Of a stretch of 64,000 nt of DNA, positions 20,072 to 32,340 are shown in pieces. Source of the DNA: Cladopsammia gracilis. Its lineage: Eukaryota > Cnidaria > Anthozoa > Scleractinia > Dendrophylliidae. The notes beneath the pieces are model-generated. The model did not search any database and was not told where the DNA came from. It worked only from the letters and a program-made list of their open reading frames with translations. Position 1 is the first letter of the stretch, and every line of letters starts with the position of its first letter. The translations under genes were made by a program, and so were the position numbers. Location: positions 186,001 to 250,000 of the forward strand of contig JAJGOT010000237.1 of the NCBI GenBank assembly GCA_022457155.1, given 5' to 3'.

Positions 20072-20660
20072 GAAAGTAATTTCGCGATTGCTTAAGTTTT
20101 GCATTGCTTCAAAAAATCTCCCGCCACTTTCTCAACCAATCAGAAGTAAAAACCAAGACCAAACGTGGCTGACTCGCACGCGTTTTCCCGCGCTTGGCGC
20201 CGGCAACATGTATTTCCTTTGAGTTCTGATTGGTTCATCGGATTGTCTGCGTCTGTTGTGATTGGCCAGTGTGATTACTTTGGTTTAGGTTTTACTGCTG
20301 TAAAGTGGCGCGAGATTTTTAGCCAATCACAAAGCGCTGCAATGCAAAGCCAAAGTAATCGCGAAATTACTTGCGACACTTAATTGGAGCGGTTCTCAAT
20401 TGAGTCTCGTAAAACCAAAACCAAAGTAATTACTCTGACCAATCACAGAACTCGCAGACAATCTGATGAACCAATCAGAACTCGAAGCTAATACATGCAG
20501 CCGGCGCCAAGCGCGGGAAAACGCGTGCGAGCAAGTCACGATTGGTTTTGGTTTTACTTCTGATTGGTTAATAAAGTGGCGCGAGATATTTTTAGCCAAT
20601 CACAAAGCGTAGCAATGCAAAACCAAGGCAATTGCGAAATTACTTTCGACACAAATGAAA
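20072..20660. repeat. Two CCAATCA-box repeats, fused head to head
   Basis: 20393-20660 is a near-complete copy of the family seen at 11730-12180. 20072-20280 is an inverted copy, followed by a direct-orientation right end (20300-20390). Shared words are TTTTCCCGCGCTTGGCGCCG, GATTGGTTCATC, GCGCGAGATTTTTAGCCAAT and TCGCGAAATTACTT. Open frames inside are by-products. Confidence 0.8.
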
Positions 20661-20889
20661 AGCGCTCTGAAACCGCTCGAACTTTTCAAGATTTTCAATG
20701 CTAAAAGGAACTTAAAACTCTTCCCAATTTAAATGGGACCACGGGGCGAAGCAACTTTACGAAGTAACAAATGAATAAAGGCGTTTGTTTCCAAAGAAAC
20801 CGTGGTGCCGCGTTGTTGGGGAGTGAAAGATGAGTTGATAAGGTCAGGAATGGGTTCCTGAATATTGTCCACCATAAAAATATAAAAAA

Positions 20890-20924
20890 GCTGACGTTTC
20901 GAGCGCTAGCCTTTCGTCGGAGAA
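20890..20924 (-). ncRNA. Hammerhead-ribozyme-like motif
   Basis: On the minus strand the sequence reads CCGACGA, then a small hairpin AGGC-TAGC-GCTC, then GAAAC and GTC. This is the order of a type I hammerhead core (CUGANGA, stem II, GAAA, short stem III, GUC cleavage triplet), with the conserved U of CUGANGA replaced by C. Such minimal hammerheads are known from Penelope-like elements and retrozymes in cnidarians. The one substitution probably makes this copy weak or inactive. Confidence 0.5.
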
Positions 20925-21035
20925 TCATAGCGAGAGGGCCTTTTTAATTCCCGAGTAAAGCCGCTAGAACTGTTCACAGACTACTCGTGAGGTCTTGCGC
21001 ATCAGGCGTGCGTTTCTAAAAACTCCCGAAGACAT

Positions 21036-21400
21036 TTCGGGCCCGAAAGCTGTTTTTTAAATTCAGTTTCTAACGAATGATGTTCAGGTTGTTGGCCAGC
21101 AAACCAACCCAACTTGTGCAGTAAACATGAGATTTTATTGTTTAGCTTTCAAAAGCAACAAAAATTGGATATTTGTTGGTAAACATTTTACACTTAACAT
21201 AGCTTTTCGGGCCCGAAATCTTTTTTAAAAATGTAGTTTCTATCGAAAGGCGTTGAAGTTTTTAGTCCACAAATCAGCTAAAGTTGTGTAGTAAACGTAA
21301 GATTTTATTGCTTAGCTTTCAAAATCAGCAAAAACCGAATATTTATTGGTAAACATTCTGCACGTAACACAGCTTTTCGTTTTCCGAAAAGTTTTCGGGA
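21036..21400 (+). repeat. ~170-bp unit, two tandem copies
   Basis: Two units share TTTCGGGCCCGAAA, GTAGTTTCTA-CGAA, TTGTGTAGTAAACGTAAGA, TTTTATTG-TTAGCTTTCAAAA and ATTGGTAAACATT. A reverse-orientation relative lies at about 24680-24840. No gene. Confidence 0.75.
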
Positions 21401-22549
21401 CTTTCAAGAAGCGCACGCCAGGAATCGCGGCTTCAGTCCTGCCAACGCATTTTAAAAAGAGGTAAACGTGATAATTTTCGCACCCGGTCCTATCTGAATA
21501 CTTCGTGTAACTATTTCCATCGATTGTTTGTTTTTTCTTTGTAAAGGATTTCCTTCCCTCGATTCGTCTTGTAATACCTGAGAAAACGCAGCGCATGTGG
21601 AAAAACAGTTTTGAATGAAAAACGTTTACTCTAGAAAAACAAACTCCGGTGGTAAAGTCAAGAAAAAATCGAGCTTAATCTATTTGCGTGCACGCACCGG
21701 AAGATTATTAAATGGCTTTGTTGCATGGAATTCAACGTTTGATCAGAGAAAATCACGCCCGTGTTATTTTAACCAACTTCCCTTCACACGTCGTCTCCAT
21801 ATTTTAATTGATGTGCGTTAATTTAAAACTCCACGTGGATCTATTAGCGGGTTTTAAGTGCGTAGGGAGCTGATAAAATATTCAATTAGTTGGCGAAACG
21901 ATTCGAGCTAAAGTAAACATACCAAGGTACCCGCAACAAGGAAATCGTCTCACAGACATACCGTAGTATCCGCAATTTAAAAATGTCAAATTTAGGATTT
22001 TCTAAAATTAAAGTCGACAAAAATAAAAGACAACACCACGCATAGGCGGGCGAGCATTGTTCAGAGCGCTGCATTCATTTAAATGGTTGAACTAAACTAA
22101 TCCACAGGAACAGTCTCGACTTAAGTAATGCAATGTGGTTCTTAGAATGAAAGAAATTGAGCTTTACTTGATTTGCATGTTGTGGTAGTTGTTTTTCAAT
22201 TTTTAGAAAGTGGAATTTTTTTTAAAAAAATTGAGAGATCTGTGAGTAATAGGTCAATAAACTTTTCATGGAGTCTTAATTCCGGGCGGTCTTCATCTGT
22301 CATCGAGTATTGAAATATTCATCAGGGTACTAACTGATGCTAAATCGGCTATAATAGGCGTGAGGGAGATATTTCCGTTTGTTTGTTCAAGTATTATCCG
22401 CTGTCATCAGCTTCGTTATGATACCTTTTCACTTGACCTAAAATTCCTGCGCGCGATCACATCGTGTTGGAAATTCAATCCCTTGCAAATGGCAAAATAC
22501 AAATTTTAACAAGTTTCCACTTTGGAAAAAAAAAATAAAAATATACGAG

Positions 22550-23172
22550 CACCACAGGAAAGTACTCCTCCATAGCTTTTATTGTAATAGTAGCACGTAC
22601 GTTTTTCATCCACACACTCCGCAAGGTGGGCCCACCTTGTACAGCATAATAAACAGCATCACATGAAAGTACTGCTCAATAGCTTTCATTTGAATGGTCA
22701 TAATTAAGGATTTCGTCCACAGACTCAAAAGTTGGAACCACTTTGTGCAGCATAATAAACAGTACCACAGGAAAGTAATGCTCTGTAGTTTTCATTTGAA
22801 TAGTGGCACTTTAGGATTTCATCCACAGACTCAAAAGCTAGAACCACCTTGTACAGCACAATAAACAGTACCACAGGAAAGTACTGCTCAATACGGTTTG
22901 GGCTTTCATTTGAATGGTTGACCCAAAAGTTAACACCACCTTGTACGGCATAACAAACAGTACCACAGGAAAGTACTGCTCAGTAGCTTTCATTTGAATG
23001 TTCACAGTTTAATATTCCATCGAAAAGCACAAAACTAGAACCACCTTGTACAGCATAATAAACAGTACAACAGGAAGTGCTGCTCAGTAGCTTTCATTTG
23101 AATGTTCACAGTTTAATATTCCATCGAAAAGCACAAAACTAGAACCACCTTGTGCAGCATAATAAACAGTAC
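22550..23172 (+). repeat. ~107-bp satellite, block 1 (six units)
   Basis: Six units each contain CCACAGGAAAGTACTGCTCA, TAGCTTTCATTTGAATG, a TCCACAGACTCAAAAG region, and GAACCACCTTGTACAGCATA followed by ATAAAC. Starts at about 22551, 22658, 22765, 22871, 22962 and 23069 give a period of 106-108 bp with one shortened unit. Degenerate copies follow at 23920-24070, and a second block lies at 41690-42430. Confidence 0.93.
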
Positions 23173-23179
23173 CTTTAAA

Positions 23180-24261
23180 ATTCATTTAAATCCCACGAAG
23201 GCTTTGTTTTGCTGCATAGTTTTCATGTAATGTATAAAACCTATGAGCTAGGTTTGTTTGGAAAGAAAAGAAACATAACATAATACTTCATTCAGGCAGA
23301 AAAAAATGCATGTTAAAAACACCTACTGAAAGGGGTTAGAGTAGTGGTTATTTAAATAAAAATTACGCGTGAAATAAAGATATATTAGATTAAAAAAATA
23401 TTGTTTTCAGCATGAGACTGGACCTGAAGTCGAGATAAGATAGTTATTTTATGAGTAGTGAAGCGCATTATCGGCCAAAAGATATAAACGCCCGTTTGTA
23501 AAATAGGAATTCTCGTGCAAAACCGTTTCGTCTGTGTGTAGATGTCATTCCGCAGCACATGTTGTACCGGCGCTAATGATCTTGAGATAAACATCTTAAT
23601 TACTAACGCCGTCCTGGCTTCAGTGAATAATCCACTTAAAGACCCTATATATCTTAAAGTAAGTAAGATATAATCTAGAATAATCCGGAGCGTAGACATC
23701 ACAAACGCCTTGGCGCTGATTTCAAGTGAGAAGTGAAAGAACCTATTCGCAAAACCATTTTTTTTTTAACACTTAACCACACCTCAATTGAGATGGGACT
23801 GACAATCATTCAGGTATTTTTTTTTTGAGTTCTGTTGCCCCTCAAAATAATAAGTTCAAATTTGGAAAAATTTCTTAAACAGACAAAATTCTCAAACTTA
23901 AAGAGACTCAAAGGTCAGAAACGCCTTGTAAAACATATTGGCCGTTGCTTTAGGAAAGTACTGGTCAGTGGCTTTCGTTTCAATGGTTATTCTTCACGAT
24001 TTCAGTCATCCGTAGATTCAGAAGCTAAACACTTCCACAGAAATACAGCCACCAGTGTACTGCTCAAAAGCTTTTAGTAATGAAACGTTAGCTGGTCCGT
24101 ACAACCTGACTCAACAACACTCGAAAGGTTAATAGCAATGGCAGCTCCTCAGAAAAATCAATTAACGGTCTCTACCAGATGTGTTAAGATAAATATCTAG
24201 TCGCATCATAAGAGGTTTTCTGTGTGAAAGTAAAGGAGAGAGAATCATGGAATCGTGCGTG
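23180..24261. other. No gene; degenerate satellite at 23920-24070
   Basis: Apart from an old copy of the 107-bp satellite (AGGAAAGTACTGGTCAGTGG and neighbours), nothing is recognised. Confidence 0.45.
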
Positions 24262-24306
24262 TTTCCTGCTTTTGTTTACAAACCGTTTGAAAACAAAAGC
24301 AGGAAA
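24262..24306. repeat. Perfect 16-bp hairpin
   Basis: TTTCCTGCTTTTGTTT at 24262-24277 pairs exactly with AAACAAAAGCAGGAAA at 24291-24306, leaving a 13-nt loop. The origin is unknown. It may be a terminator-like foldback remnant or a small-RNA hairpin. Confidence 0.75.
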
Positions 24307-24899
24307 GTAGATGATCTACTTTGTAAAACTACAGTTTTTCTCTCAGACATGTACCGGTTTCTATCCTTTTTTCTCTCTCTCTCTCTTTGATTTTCAGAGT
24401 CAAACCATAATCTATACAGGTTTGTGCGGCCCAAATGAGTTTGATTTTTGAGCCGCCGCTTTTCTCGGTAGTTTCTTGGTGTTGCGGATGGTGTGATCAC
24501 CAAATGACGTAAAACAAAAGATTCAGAAGACACTGAAGAATACCCACACCACAACACAAAGGCTAACCAACAATGGCTTCCGCAACACCAAGAAACACCG
24601 CTTTTCTCTGAAAATTTAGTGCTCAGGGGCTCGTTTCCTTTCCTTCTTTATGTGCGTAATATTTACATTAATGATTAAAATTGTGTTGGTTTTGAAAGCT
24701 GAGCAATAAAATCCAAAGTTAACGAAACAAGTCGGGCTGGTTTGCGGGCTGTAGTGCATTGCCATGCTATAGAGTACTATGAATTGAAACTGTAACTCTG
24801 GACCCGAAAAGGTATTGGGGCTTTCGAGAAACAGTCCCTATGTCTTAATTTCTAGCTCGGGGGTCAGGTCTAAAAATGGGTAACCGTAAGGGTTTCAAT

Positions 24900-25000
24900 A
24901 GGCAGGCCAGACATCCCTACATTTTGAGGAGTTTCCCTAGCCCTTCCCCCTTCCCCCTTCCCCCTCCCCCCTTCCCCCTTCCCCCTCCCCCACTCCCCCT
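24900..25000 (+). repeat. (CCCCCTT)n low-complexity tract
   Basis: Repeats of TTCCCCC and TCCCCC run from about 24940 to 24995, a pyrimidine-rich simple sequence. Confidence 0.8.
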
Positions 25001-28000
25001 GAAGTGTTTATGTACAAAATGAGTGCACATCAAAGCAGTTTACATTCCTGTGTTGGCGTTTGGTTGCCAATATTCTCACAAAACTTGGAAACTTTTTTGT
25101 TTTCTCCTTCTTTATTTTTAATATACCATGCATGCAATGAAAAAGTAGATGAGAAAATATTATTTGTCGGTTGTGTAAAAAGAAAGCTTAGAAGGAAAAT
25201 CCATGGTTTCAGCGCAAATTAAGTCCGTGACCTTTGCGATGCCAACACCCGATGCCAATTTTTCGTTTCTTTATTATTGACATTCGGAAGGGCAGGGCAG
25301 GGAAGGGAACTCTAATTGAGGATAAACCAGGAGTAATTTTACCTAAAAATGGTCCTGTTGACGGGCACGTTCGTGTATTGTTGAGTTTGGAAGCTTGTTC
25401 TCTATATAATCAATTTATTTTCAGCCGTACTGCTTAAACCTTATTAACTTGTAAACAGGAAAATTCTCTTTTAAAGGTCAAATCAGACAGATCTAATAAG
25501 GAACGCTAGTTTGTAAAGTCTAAGCTCAAGAGAATTTCATTCAGTTGACATCTTTCCCATGTGCATGATAAACATCTTTATTCTCGTGGTCTCTGAGCTA
25601 TTGAAGCAAAAAAAAAAGCTACATGGTTGTTGCAAAATGGCTTTGTACTATAATTTTTGAAATCGTTGTCGTCTGTCTATACTTATAGAATTTGTTGACC
25701 CAAGTTTACTCAACTAATTTCTCGCTTACTCGAATGAAAATCAGTTTAGTTTACTTTGCTTCACTTTATTACAATAATTTCCCCTCAATCACTCGAATTT
25801 TCGTTTATTCCAACAGTTTGTTAACCCCAAAATTTCTAGTTATCGGCTGTGGATAGAGGAATTGTAAGTTGCGCTTTTAAAATGAAATGCTCTTTCTTCC
25901 AAACGTCAATTGTAGTTGTCGTTAGAAGTTACGAGACTGCTGTAGCCTTTTCAGTTTAAAATAAGCCAAGCTTAAAAAACATTAAGAACACTGAAAAAGC
26001 GCCTCTACTGAAGACCAGCTGTATAGACTTCAAACTATTATTTTTACTAAAAGCCAGACAATACCATCAGGTGAATACTGTCAAAATTTTTGCAATGAAT
26101 TATTCTCTGCTTTCATGTCAAGCCGTGGAATCCTATACTTTAAAAATTTCTTCCTTGTTTGTATAAGATCATTTCTTTTCATTTTGTTCTCACACATTAA
26201 TTTCGCTTTGGGGTTTTTGTTTACTGAAACGAGTAAGCAAACATTTCAATTTCTTTTCTATTATGGCGTTCAGCTCGCCAGCTCGAACCTACGCGGCGCA
26301 GAAAAAACTCTTAGGGTAGATTAATATTTTAAGTCAACATTAAATTAACTGCGGGTCCCGACCGACATCTTTCAATTTCATTTTGCCGGCCCTAAAAACT
26401 GTTTAATGCTTGCATTAATGTAATAAAATATGTACATTAAATGGAACAAGCGTCACGAAACTTTATATGCCTGTCCGACTGATCAATGTTCTTTACTGAA
26501 AGGGCATCAATTAAACGTGCATTTTTCCTCGTAGCGTATTTACCATCGTATTTAGTTCCTGTGTATTCGTTTTATCGTTCAATTTCGTTTTGTTTGCGGT
26601 GGCCACCTGTACTGCAAATGACAGCTTCATCTTCAGCCTTCACTTTTTCGCTTCAACTTGACACCCTCAGTGAAATAAATGGCTGCATTGCACGTTTGAA
26701 AAACTGCCGCCGTGAAATCAATATAGACGTGTTCTGTATTACTTCCCGTTTTTTAAGAGTGCTTTTAGCTCAATCGAGAGGTCGAAACTATATGTAAACG
26801 GTGATAGTTCCTGATATAATTGGTCACGACTTGGTTATCGAAAATTAACTTTTTAATGTCCATTTTTCAAGCCATTAAGCGCTTGCGATCCGAAATGGCA
26901 CTTGCGGTAGTGTTGGGCGAACACGTGGTTTTGATACGCTTTTGAAAACAAGGTCACTAACTGACCGTGCTGTTTACCTTTCGCTTCGTATTTTTTCTTC
27001 GCAATTTGATCAAATCAAGTACTGTTACGGTTAATCACCAAACACACGATGTCTTTCCTATGTCATGCCTTAGCAGGGAAGAACAAAAAAAAACAGAATT
27101 TAGCGTAAAACACCATTGTTTTAGGAATGCATTCTTGCCGTGCGTGAGAATTAAGTTATTCGCGCGCACTTATAATGTTGAGCACTGACGTCGCCTTGTC
27201 TGGAACATGGCAGCCGGTACGCGGTGGAGGTGATTTTCGGTGCCAAAGGAAATTCATTAAAGCAGAAATGAGTTTTCTCCATTTTGTGTTTACTATTTTT
27301 TCGCTGAATGCAGAATGGGGTCGGCAAGGACATAGCCTTTTGACTTCATGCGTACGTCGTGATCACTTGTTTTTTCGCGCGCTCTTGTTCAAAATACTCA
27401 TTAAAAATCCCGTCAAAATACCCAAATATTATATTGAACAAAGTTATTTTACCGTCGTTTTTTGTTTTGTTTTCACCCTTTTTGATAATGATCTTCTTGC
27501 GGAATGATCATCGAAAATTAGAAAAATAAACGAAATATTACTAAATAATCTTAGAGTTGCAATGCTAGCTATTTTAATGGCGAATTCGTTATAATTATTT
27601 TCTTTGCTATCTACAGTGATCAAAATACATGCAGAATGTGAAACTCAATAATTCTTCAGACTGACTGAAATGAATATTTCCCGAGTCCGCGAAAAAAAAA
27701 ATAACTGAGAATTAGTAATGAAAAATTGTTCTTGGCCCTCGCGAACTAGACATTTAAAAATATATTAGTTTTATCGATAGTTTCGATCCTCTTTTTGAAC
27801 TTTTTTCACAAACGCTATTTAAAGTGAGCTTAAGCGATTATGATTATGATGATCTAAAACCAGAGAGTGAAGTAACTTTTATTCTCTGACCGCTATTCCT
27901 TCAAGCAACTGTAAATCACAATGGCGAATATGAGCCGGACCTCGCCACTGTCCTACCTTACCTTGCAAACTGGATAGCTGCAATTACTGAGTTCTGCCGG

Positions 28001-30960
28001 GAGAAGACCGCAAACTAAGATTCAAAGTTATTACTACAAATTCAAGACTCGCAACAACAGATTGATTTAAGTGATAAAAGTTTACGTACAAATTAAAGAA
28101 CTTAATCCTCTCCCTTCTACAAGCCGTCAAACTTTGACTCGTGTTCATTGTGGTTTAACTTTCGAGACTGTTGATAAAATCCCACAATGTCACCATTCAA
28201 ACGAAAGCTCTTCAACAGTGATGCCATTTATTTACCAATTTAACTGAATTGATATTTTTAGAACATTTTTTTCAAGTTATTATTCTTAACTCTTGGAAGG
28301 AGAGGAGTAAGCAATAACTGCATCTGCAACGAACGAAATTTAAACGAAGCTTTTCTTCGTTTTTTTTTTCGTTTTGCAGTTGCAGTAACATTTGTTCTCA
28401 ATCTCCATTTACGCCTTCAAAAAGTCGAAAGTCATAACCTTCGTTGCGGACACGAGGGCAATGATGCAACACAGCGTTATTATTCAGTCATAGATTATCT
28501 TGAACAGCTCACTTTGCTTCGTCTGCTTGTGTTCTTCAACACACAACATGTTGTGATCATATCCTTCATTCCGCAAATGTTCTAAGCTCAACTTCTTCTG
28601 ATGAACCCTAGCTCTGAGTCTCGATCACCCGCTCACAGATCGACCCGTTCAAATATAAACTTAAACACTACTCAAGTATTTGCGTACAACCATGCATGTA
28701 TATGTATAGATGCTAATTTCTTTCGCGAATGTGAATTGCAAAACATTTCGCTTCCTTCTTGTTATGTATGAATCTGTAGCCCGCTCAATCGACCATTGTT
28801 TGTGGTGACGCGAAATCATGCGGGAGTGTTACGGCAGCGAAAGGCAAACCATTTACGATTTAACTTTTGGATTGTGTGGCTTCGAAGCTTAAACTCAACC
28901 ATCGAAGGAAGACGATTTGAGCGAGATTGCGCCTCCACATCGTAAGTGTACCACGCATTTCTTATCGTTTTTTTTTTACAGTCGAAAAATCGTGGCCCAT
29001 TATCTAGTTAATGTTCCCAGAAGCGGGCGAATTCTGTTATTTAGCGCAAGCATGTTGTCTCGTCGAGCTTCGCGGAAGTACTTTCGCTTTTCTTGTTGCT
29101 ATTTGTGCGGGCTATGCGAAGATTTAAGCTACAAACTCAAGCGGTTCTTTGTCAGATTCACAGAATAGTTTATTCTGGCTTTGTTTTCACAAGGGCGTTT
29201 TGGTAGTTAACTTCTAATTTGTTCGAAAACATTCGCTACTGTAGCAATTTTTGGTCCAAAGTACTCTCTGATCAACAACTAATGTCTTTTGCGAGGTTAG
29301 ACTTTAAAAGAGAACGGAAAGCACTGTTTCTGCGCGCAAAATTTTCAACATTGTATCGCTTCGAGGCCTCAGAACCGCCGACAACAGAATTAATTTCCTT
29401 GGCGCGTCGTTGACATTGTGAAAGGTTCAAATCAATATTCTTTGTCCGGTGGATATCATTTGTGGCTTCAAACAGCCTTTCTTTTGATAGAAATAGAGAC
29501 TTTAATTGAAATCATGAACTCTTCTTTCCGACGGAGTAAACAAATCTGCTGCGAATCGCCAAAATTTCTTGAATAGGAGTCCGCGCGCGACAGGAATTTG
29601 TCACGTGCGGAAAAAGCAAATAAGGAGCGACCGCAATCTTGTGGACAATTTTTTTTATCACAGGTGGTCTTGAAAAAATATTTCCGATTCTTACGTCGCC
29701 AAGCTTTTCTAGCCACATTTTGTACATCAAAATGAAAGCGCTGATGGAGTCGGTGGCGTGAACCCAATTTCTTTCTGAAGACTGAAGAGATAATTGTGTT
29801 TTCCTTGAGCGTAATTGTAATTCTTTGTTTTAAAAAGCAGTGTACCGCGCTGGCCGATATTCAAAGAGATTTGGCTGCTGTTGTTTCGACGTTCAAAATT
29901 CGTTAGTAATGTGACGTCAAGATTAAATTAAAACACCGAGTTCCCTTGGAATATTTTTGTATTCATCAGGTATCGTACCGAAAACCTATTGGCTAGACTC
30001 GAATCGCTCGCTCAAAATCGGGAAAGAGCTTCCTTGAAAAAGCCAGCCCTCCCGATCGATCGGGCAAACATCGGTTGGTGCAGTGATAACCATCTTTCAG
30101 GAAATCTTGAAACGAGGCCCCATCCGCACTAAAGAGTCGTCTTAATAGCGTTATACAAAAGGCTTTTTTTCATTTTCAAGAGGGCGAGATATTAAAAGAG
30201 ATAGGACTGAACCGCTCGCGCGCGTTTTGGCCACAAATTTGCTTTCCCGCGCTCGGTTTCGCTCATTAACGTAGTGTTTTTCTCATGTTCGTTGCCGCAA
30301 AATTTAATTTTTTATAATCTCGCTTAAGCAATGGGCCACTTTTGTCCCACACAGTAGCGAGAGGCGGTTGCTGTCTAGATTTGGCGCTAGCTATTTGCCC
30401 TGCCTTACAGAAACAGCTGGCTATCGTATTAGCTTTCTAACCGCGCGCTAAACGGCTCTCAACTCGTTCGAGGCGAAAAATACATTTACGGTTAAATAAA
30501 ACCGACCGCAAAGTTAGGCGATGATAGCGCCAACACGTTACGGAAGTGTTAAAATTTTAAGCTGCGTGTTTCGCGCATATGGAAAACATCCTCGATTCTC
30601 GAAAGTTGACCCGATTGTTAAACCTCTCGAAATTAAGCTGTCAACAGCGGAATGAAAAACAAAGGCTGAAAGATCTTTGGCACTTTGGATATCAATCTGT
30701 CGACGAATATATGACACCCCTCGGGCTCTCCCGCCCTCCACAACTCCATCGGAACAAAAGCCACTAATATTAGAACACACGCAGGCAGATTTCATTGTCC
30801 CAGCGTGATTATATTTTGTAAACGCTTTCAGCTCATTTGCAATTGTGGTAATGAGGTTTCGAGTGGAACAAAAGAGCGGATTGAAGGCCGATCCAATGGC
30901 AAACGACTCCGAGATAACAATTAGCATATTCTTCACGCTGCATTGTAGCTATTGACAACG
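25001..30960. other. Repeat-poor upstream flank of POU3
   Basis: About 6 kb without a recognised exon, SINE, LINE or TIR element. Short frames are unstructured AT-rich translations. The lack of recognisable mobile DNA contrasts with both sides of the window and suggests constraint, such as enhancers of the neighbouring POU gene. Confidence 0.45.
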
Positions 30961-31158
30961 GAATCGCCCGTGCGCGGTGAGCCAATGGCGCTCCGCGCGG
31001 TTACGAATCATGATTAATTAAGTAATAATAGAATGTCACTCAGCACATCGCTGTCCAATGAGCTCGCAGGAAATCAACAGATCTTTGGACACGTTCATGA
31101 GGCTGGCGGCAAAAAAGCCGAGTTTTAGCTGAACACAAGTTAAACCAAGCTCGGTACA
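30961..31158 (+). promoter_or_regulatory. Probable POU3 proximal promoter
   Basis: CCAAT boxes lie at 30982-30986 and 31055-31059. Between them, at 31009-31028, lies CATGATTAATTAAGTAATAA. It contains CAT-GAT-TAAT, a spacing reported for class III POU half-sites, and overlapping ATTA homeodomain cores. No clear TATA box. The transcription start is not determined. Confidence 0.45.
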
Positions 31159-32340
31159 ATGGAAGCGCAAACGAATCCATACTCAAATCAGGTCGGGTCG
31201 GCTAGCACGCAGAGTGAAACTCGCGGAATACATCAACCACCAACTACCATGGCATACGTACGCGGAGACGAGCACACGGTTGTAAAGTACGAGAATCTAG
31301 CTCCAGTGAGTGTAGCTTCTCTGAGCGTAAACGACCAACGAAATAACCACCTCGCAACACATCAATGGGTCGTGCAAGACCACCCAGGAGCTGTCGGTTG
31401 GCCAGCCAACACAGTGAGTTTACAAGAAGTTAAACCAATCTTGAGAGAGGATGCTTCGCCCGTGATAACAACAATTGCTGGTGCAACGCTCGTACATCAC
31501 CGACCTGGTCATCCAGTAATGCCAATAGACCAAGCACGTTGGCCTAGTGCTGCGACACATGGGGCTCATTCGCCCGATCATACTCGTATCCACATAAGCG
31601 GGGCAATGCAAGCGGTGCCTACGACTCACCCTTCGTACGGCACGTTAAATGGCACTGTTCAGCTGCAAGGAGGGTTCCCTCAAACCGCGCAAACGATTCG
31701 CGAAAATCCGAACGGCCAAGACGTTTCGCACGGAGTTCACCCCGATATGGAAACTCAGGACGACACTCCTACCTCAGACGACCTCGAACAGTTTGCCAAA
31801 GAGTTCAAACAACGAAGAATCAAGCTCGGTTTTACTCAGGCTGATGTCGGGCTTGCGTTGGGAACTCTCTACGGAAACGTTTTCAGCCAGACCACCATTT
31901 GTCGCTTCGAGGCGCTGCAACTTAGTTTTAAGAACATGTGCAAGCTCAAACCCCTGTTGGCCAAATGGCTCGAGGAAGCGGACAACAATAACGGGGCCGC
32001 GAGTGGCATTGACAAGCTGGCAACTCAAGGCAGAAAGCGCAAGAAGAGAACCTCGATCGAAGTTGCAGTCAAAGGTGCTCTGGAGAATCACTTCTGTAAA
32101 AATCCCAAGCCGTCAGCACAGGAAATTGGCGGGTTGGCAGAAAACCTTGGCCTCGATAAGGAGGTTGTTCGAGTTTGGTTTTGCAACAGACGGCAGAAAG
32201 AAAAGCGAATGACTGCCTCAGTTACTGGCGGAGCCGACGACCAACATGTAGGATCGCCTCACGTTTCTTCGCCTCATGTCCCGTCTCCTCATGTATCCTC
32301 GCCGCACATTGTGGGTCCGCATATGACAGGGCCGCAGTGA
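31159..32340 (+). CDS. POU3: POU class III homeobox transcription factor, intronless
   Basis: A single uninterrupted 393-codon frame. The POU-specific domain is residues ~202-276 ([19 protein letters not shown]..., [40 protein letters not shown]). A short linker follows, then the POU homeodomain, ~292-352 ([11 protein letters not shown]..., [19 protein letters not shown]). Both are nearly identical to vertebrate Brn-1/2/4 (POU3F) proteins, and the [12 protein letters not shown] recognition helix is intact. N-terminal to the domains, HQW (68-70), W81 and EVKP (90-93) match a motif in vertebrate class III proteins. The absence of introns also fits class III. The C-terminal tail (366-392) consists of seven SPHV-like repeats. 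It should be a nuclear, sequence-specific DNA-binding regulator of neural or sensory development, by analogy. The start ATG has context TACAATGG, and no in-frame upstream ATG was chosen. Confidence 0.96.
   Translation: MEAQTNPYSNQVGSASTQSETRGIHQPPTTMAYVRGDEHTVVKYENLAPVSVASLSVNDQRNNHLATHQWVVQDHPGAVGWPANTVSLQEVKPILREDASPVITTIAGATLVHHRPGHPVMPIDQARWPSAATHGAHSPDHTRIHISGAMQAVPTTHPSYGTLNGTVQLQGGFPQTAQTIRENPNGQDVSHGVHPDMETQDDTPTSDDLEQFAKEFKQRRIKLGFTQADVGLALGTLYGNVFSQTTICRFEALQLSFKNMCKLKPLLAKWLEEADNNNGAASGIDKLATQGRKRKKRTSIEVAVKGALENHFCKNPKPSAQEIGGLAENLGLDKEVVRVWFCNRRQKEKRMTASVTGGADDQHVGSPHVSSPHVPSPHVSSPHIVGPHMTGPQ

Noticed and set aside
31649..32212. A 187-codon open frame overlapping the POU gene in another frame
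   Set aside because: It is a shadow of the conserved POU coding sequence. Its Ser/Arg-rich composition follows from the main frame and it has no motifs.
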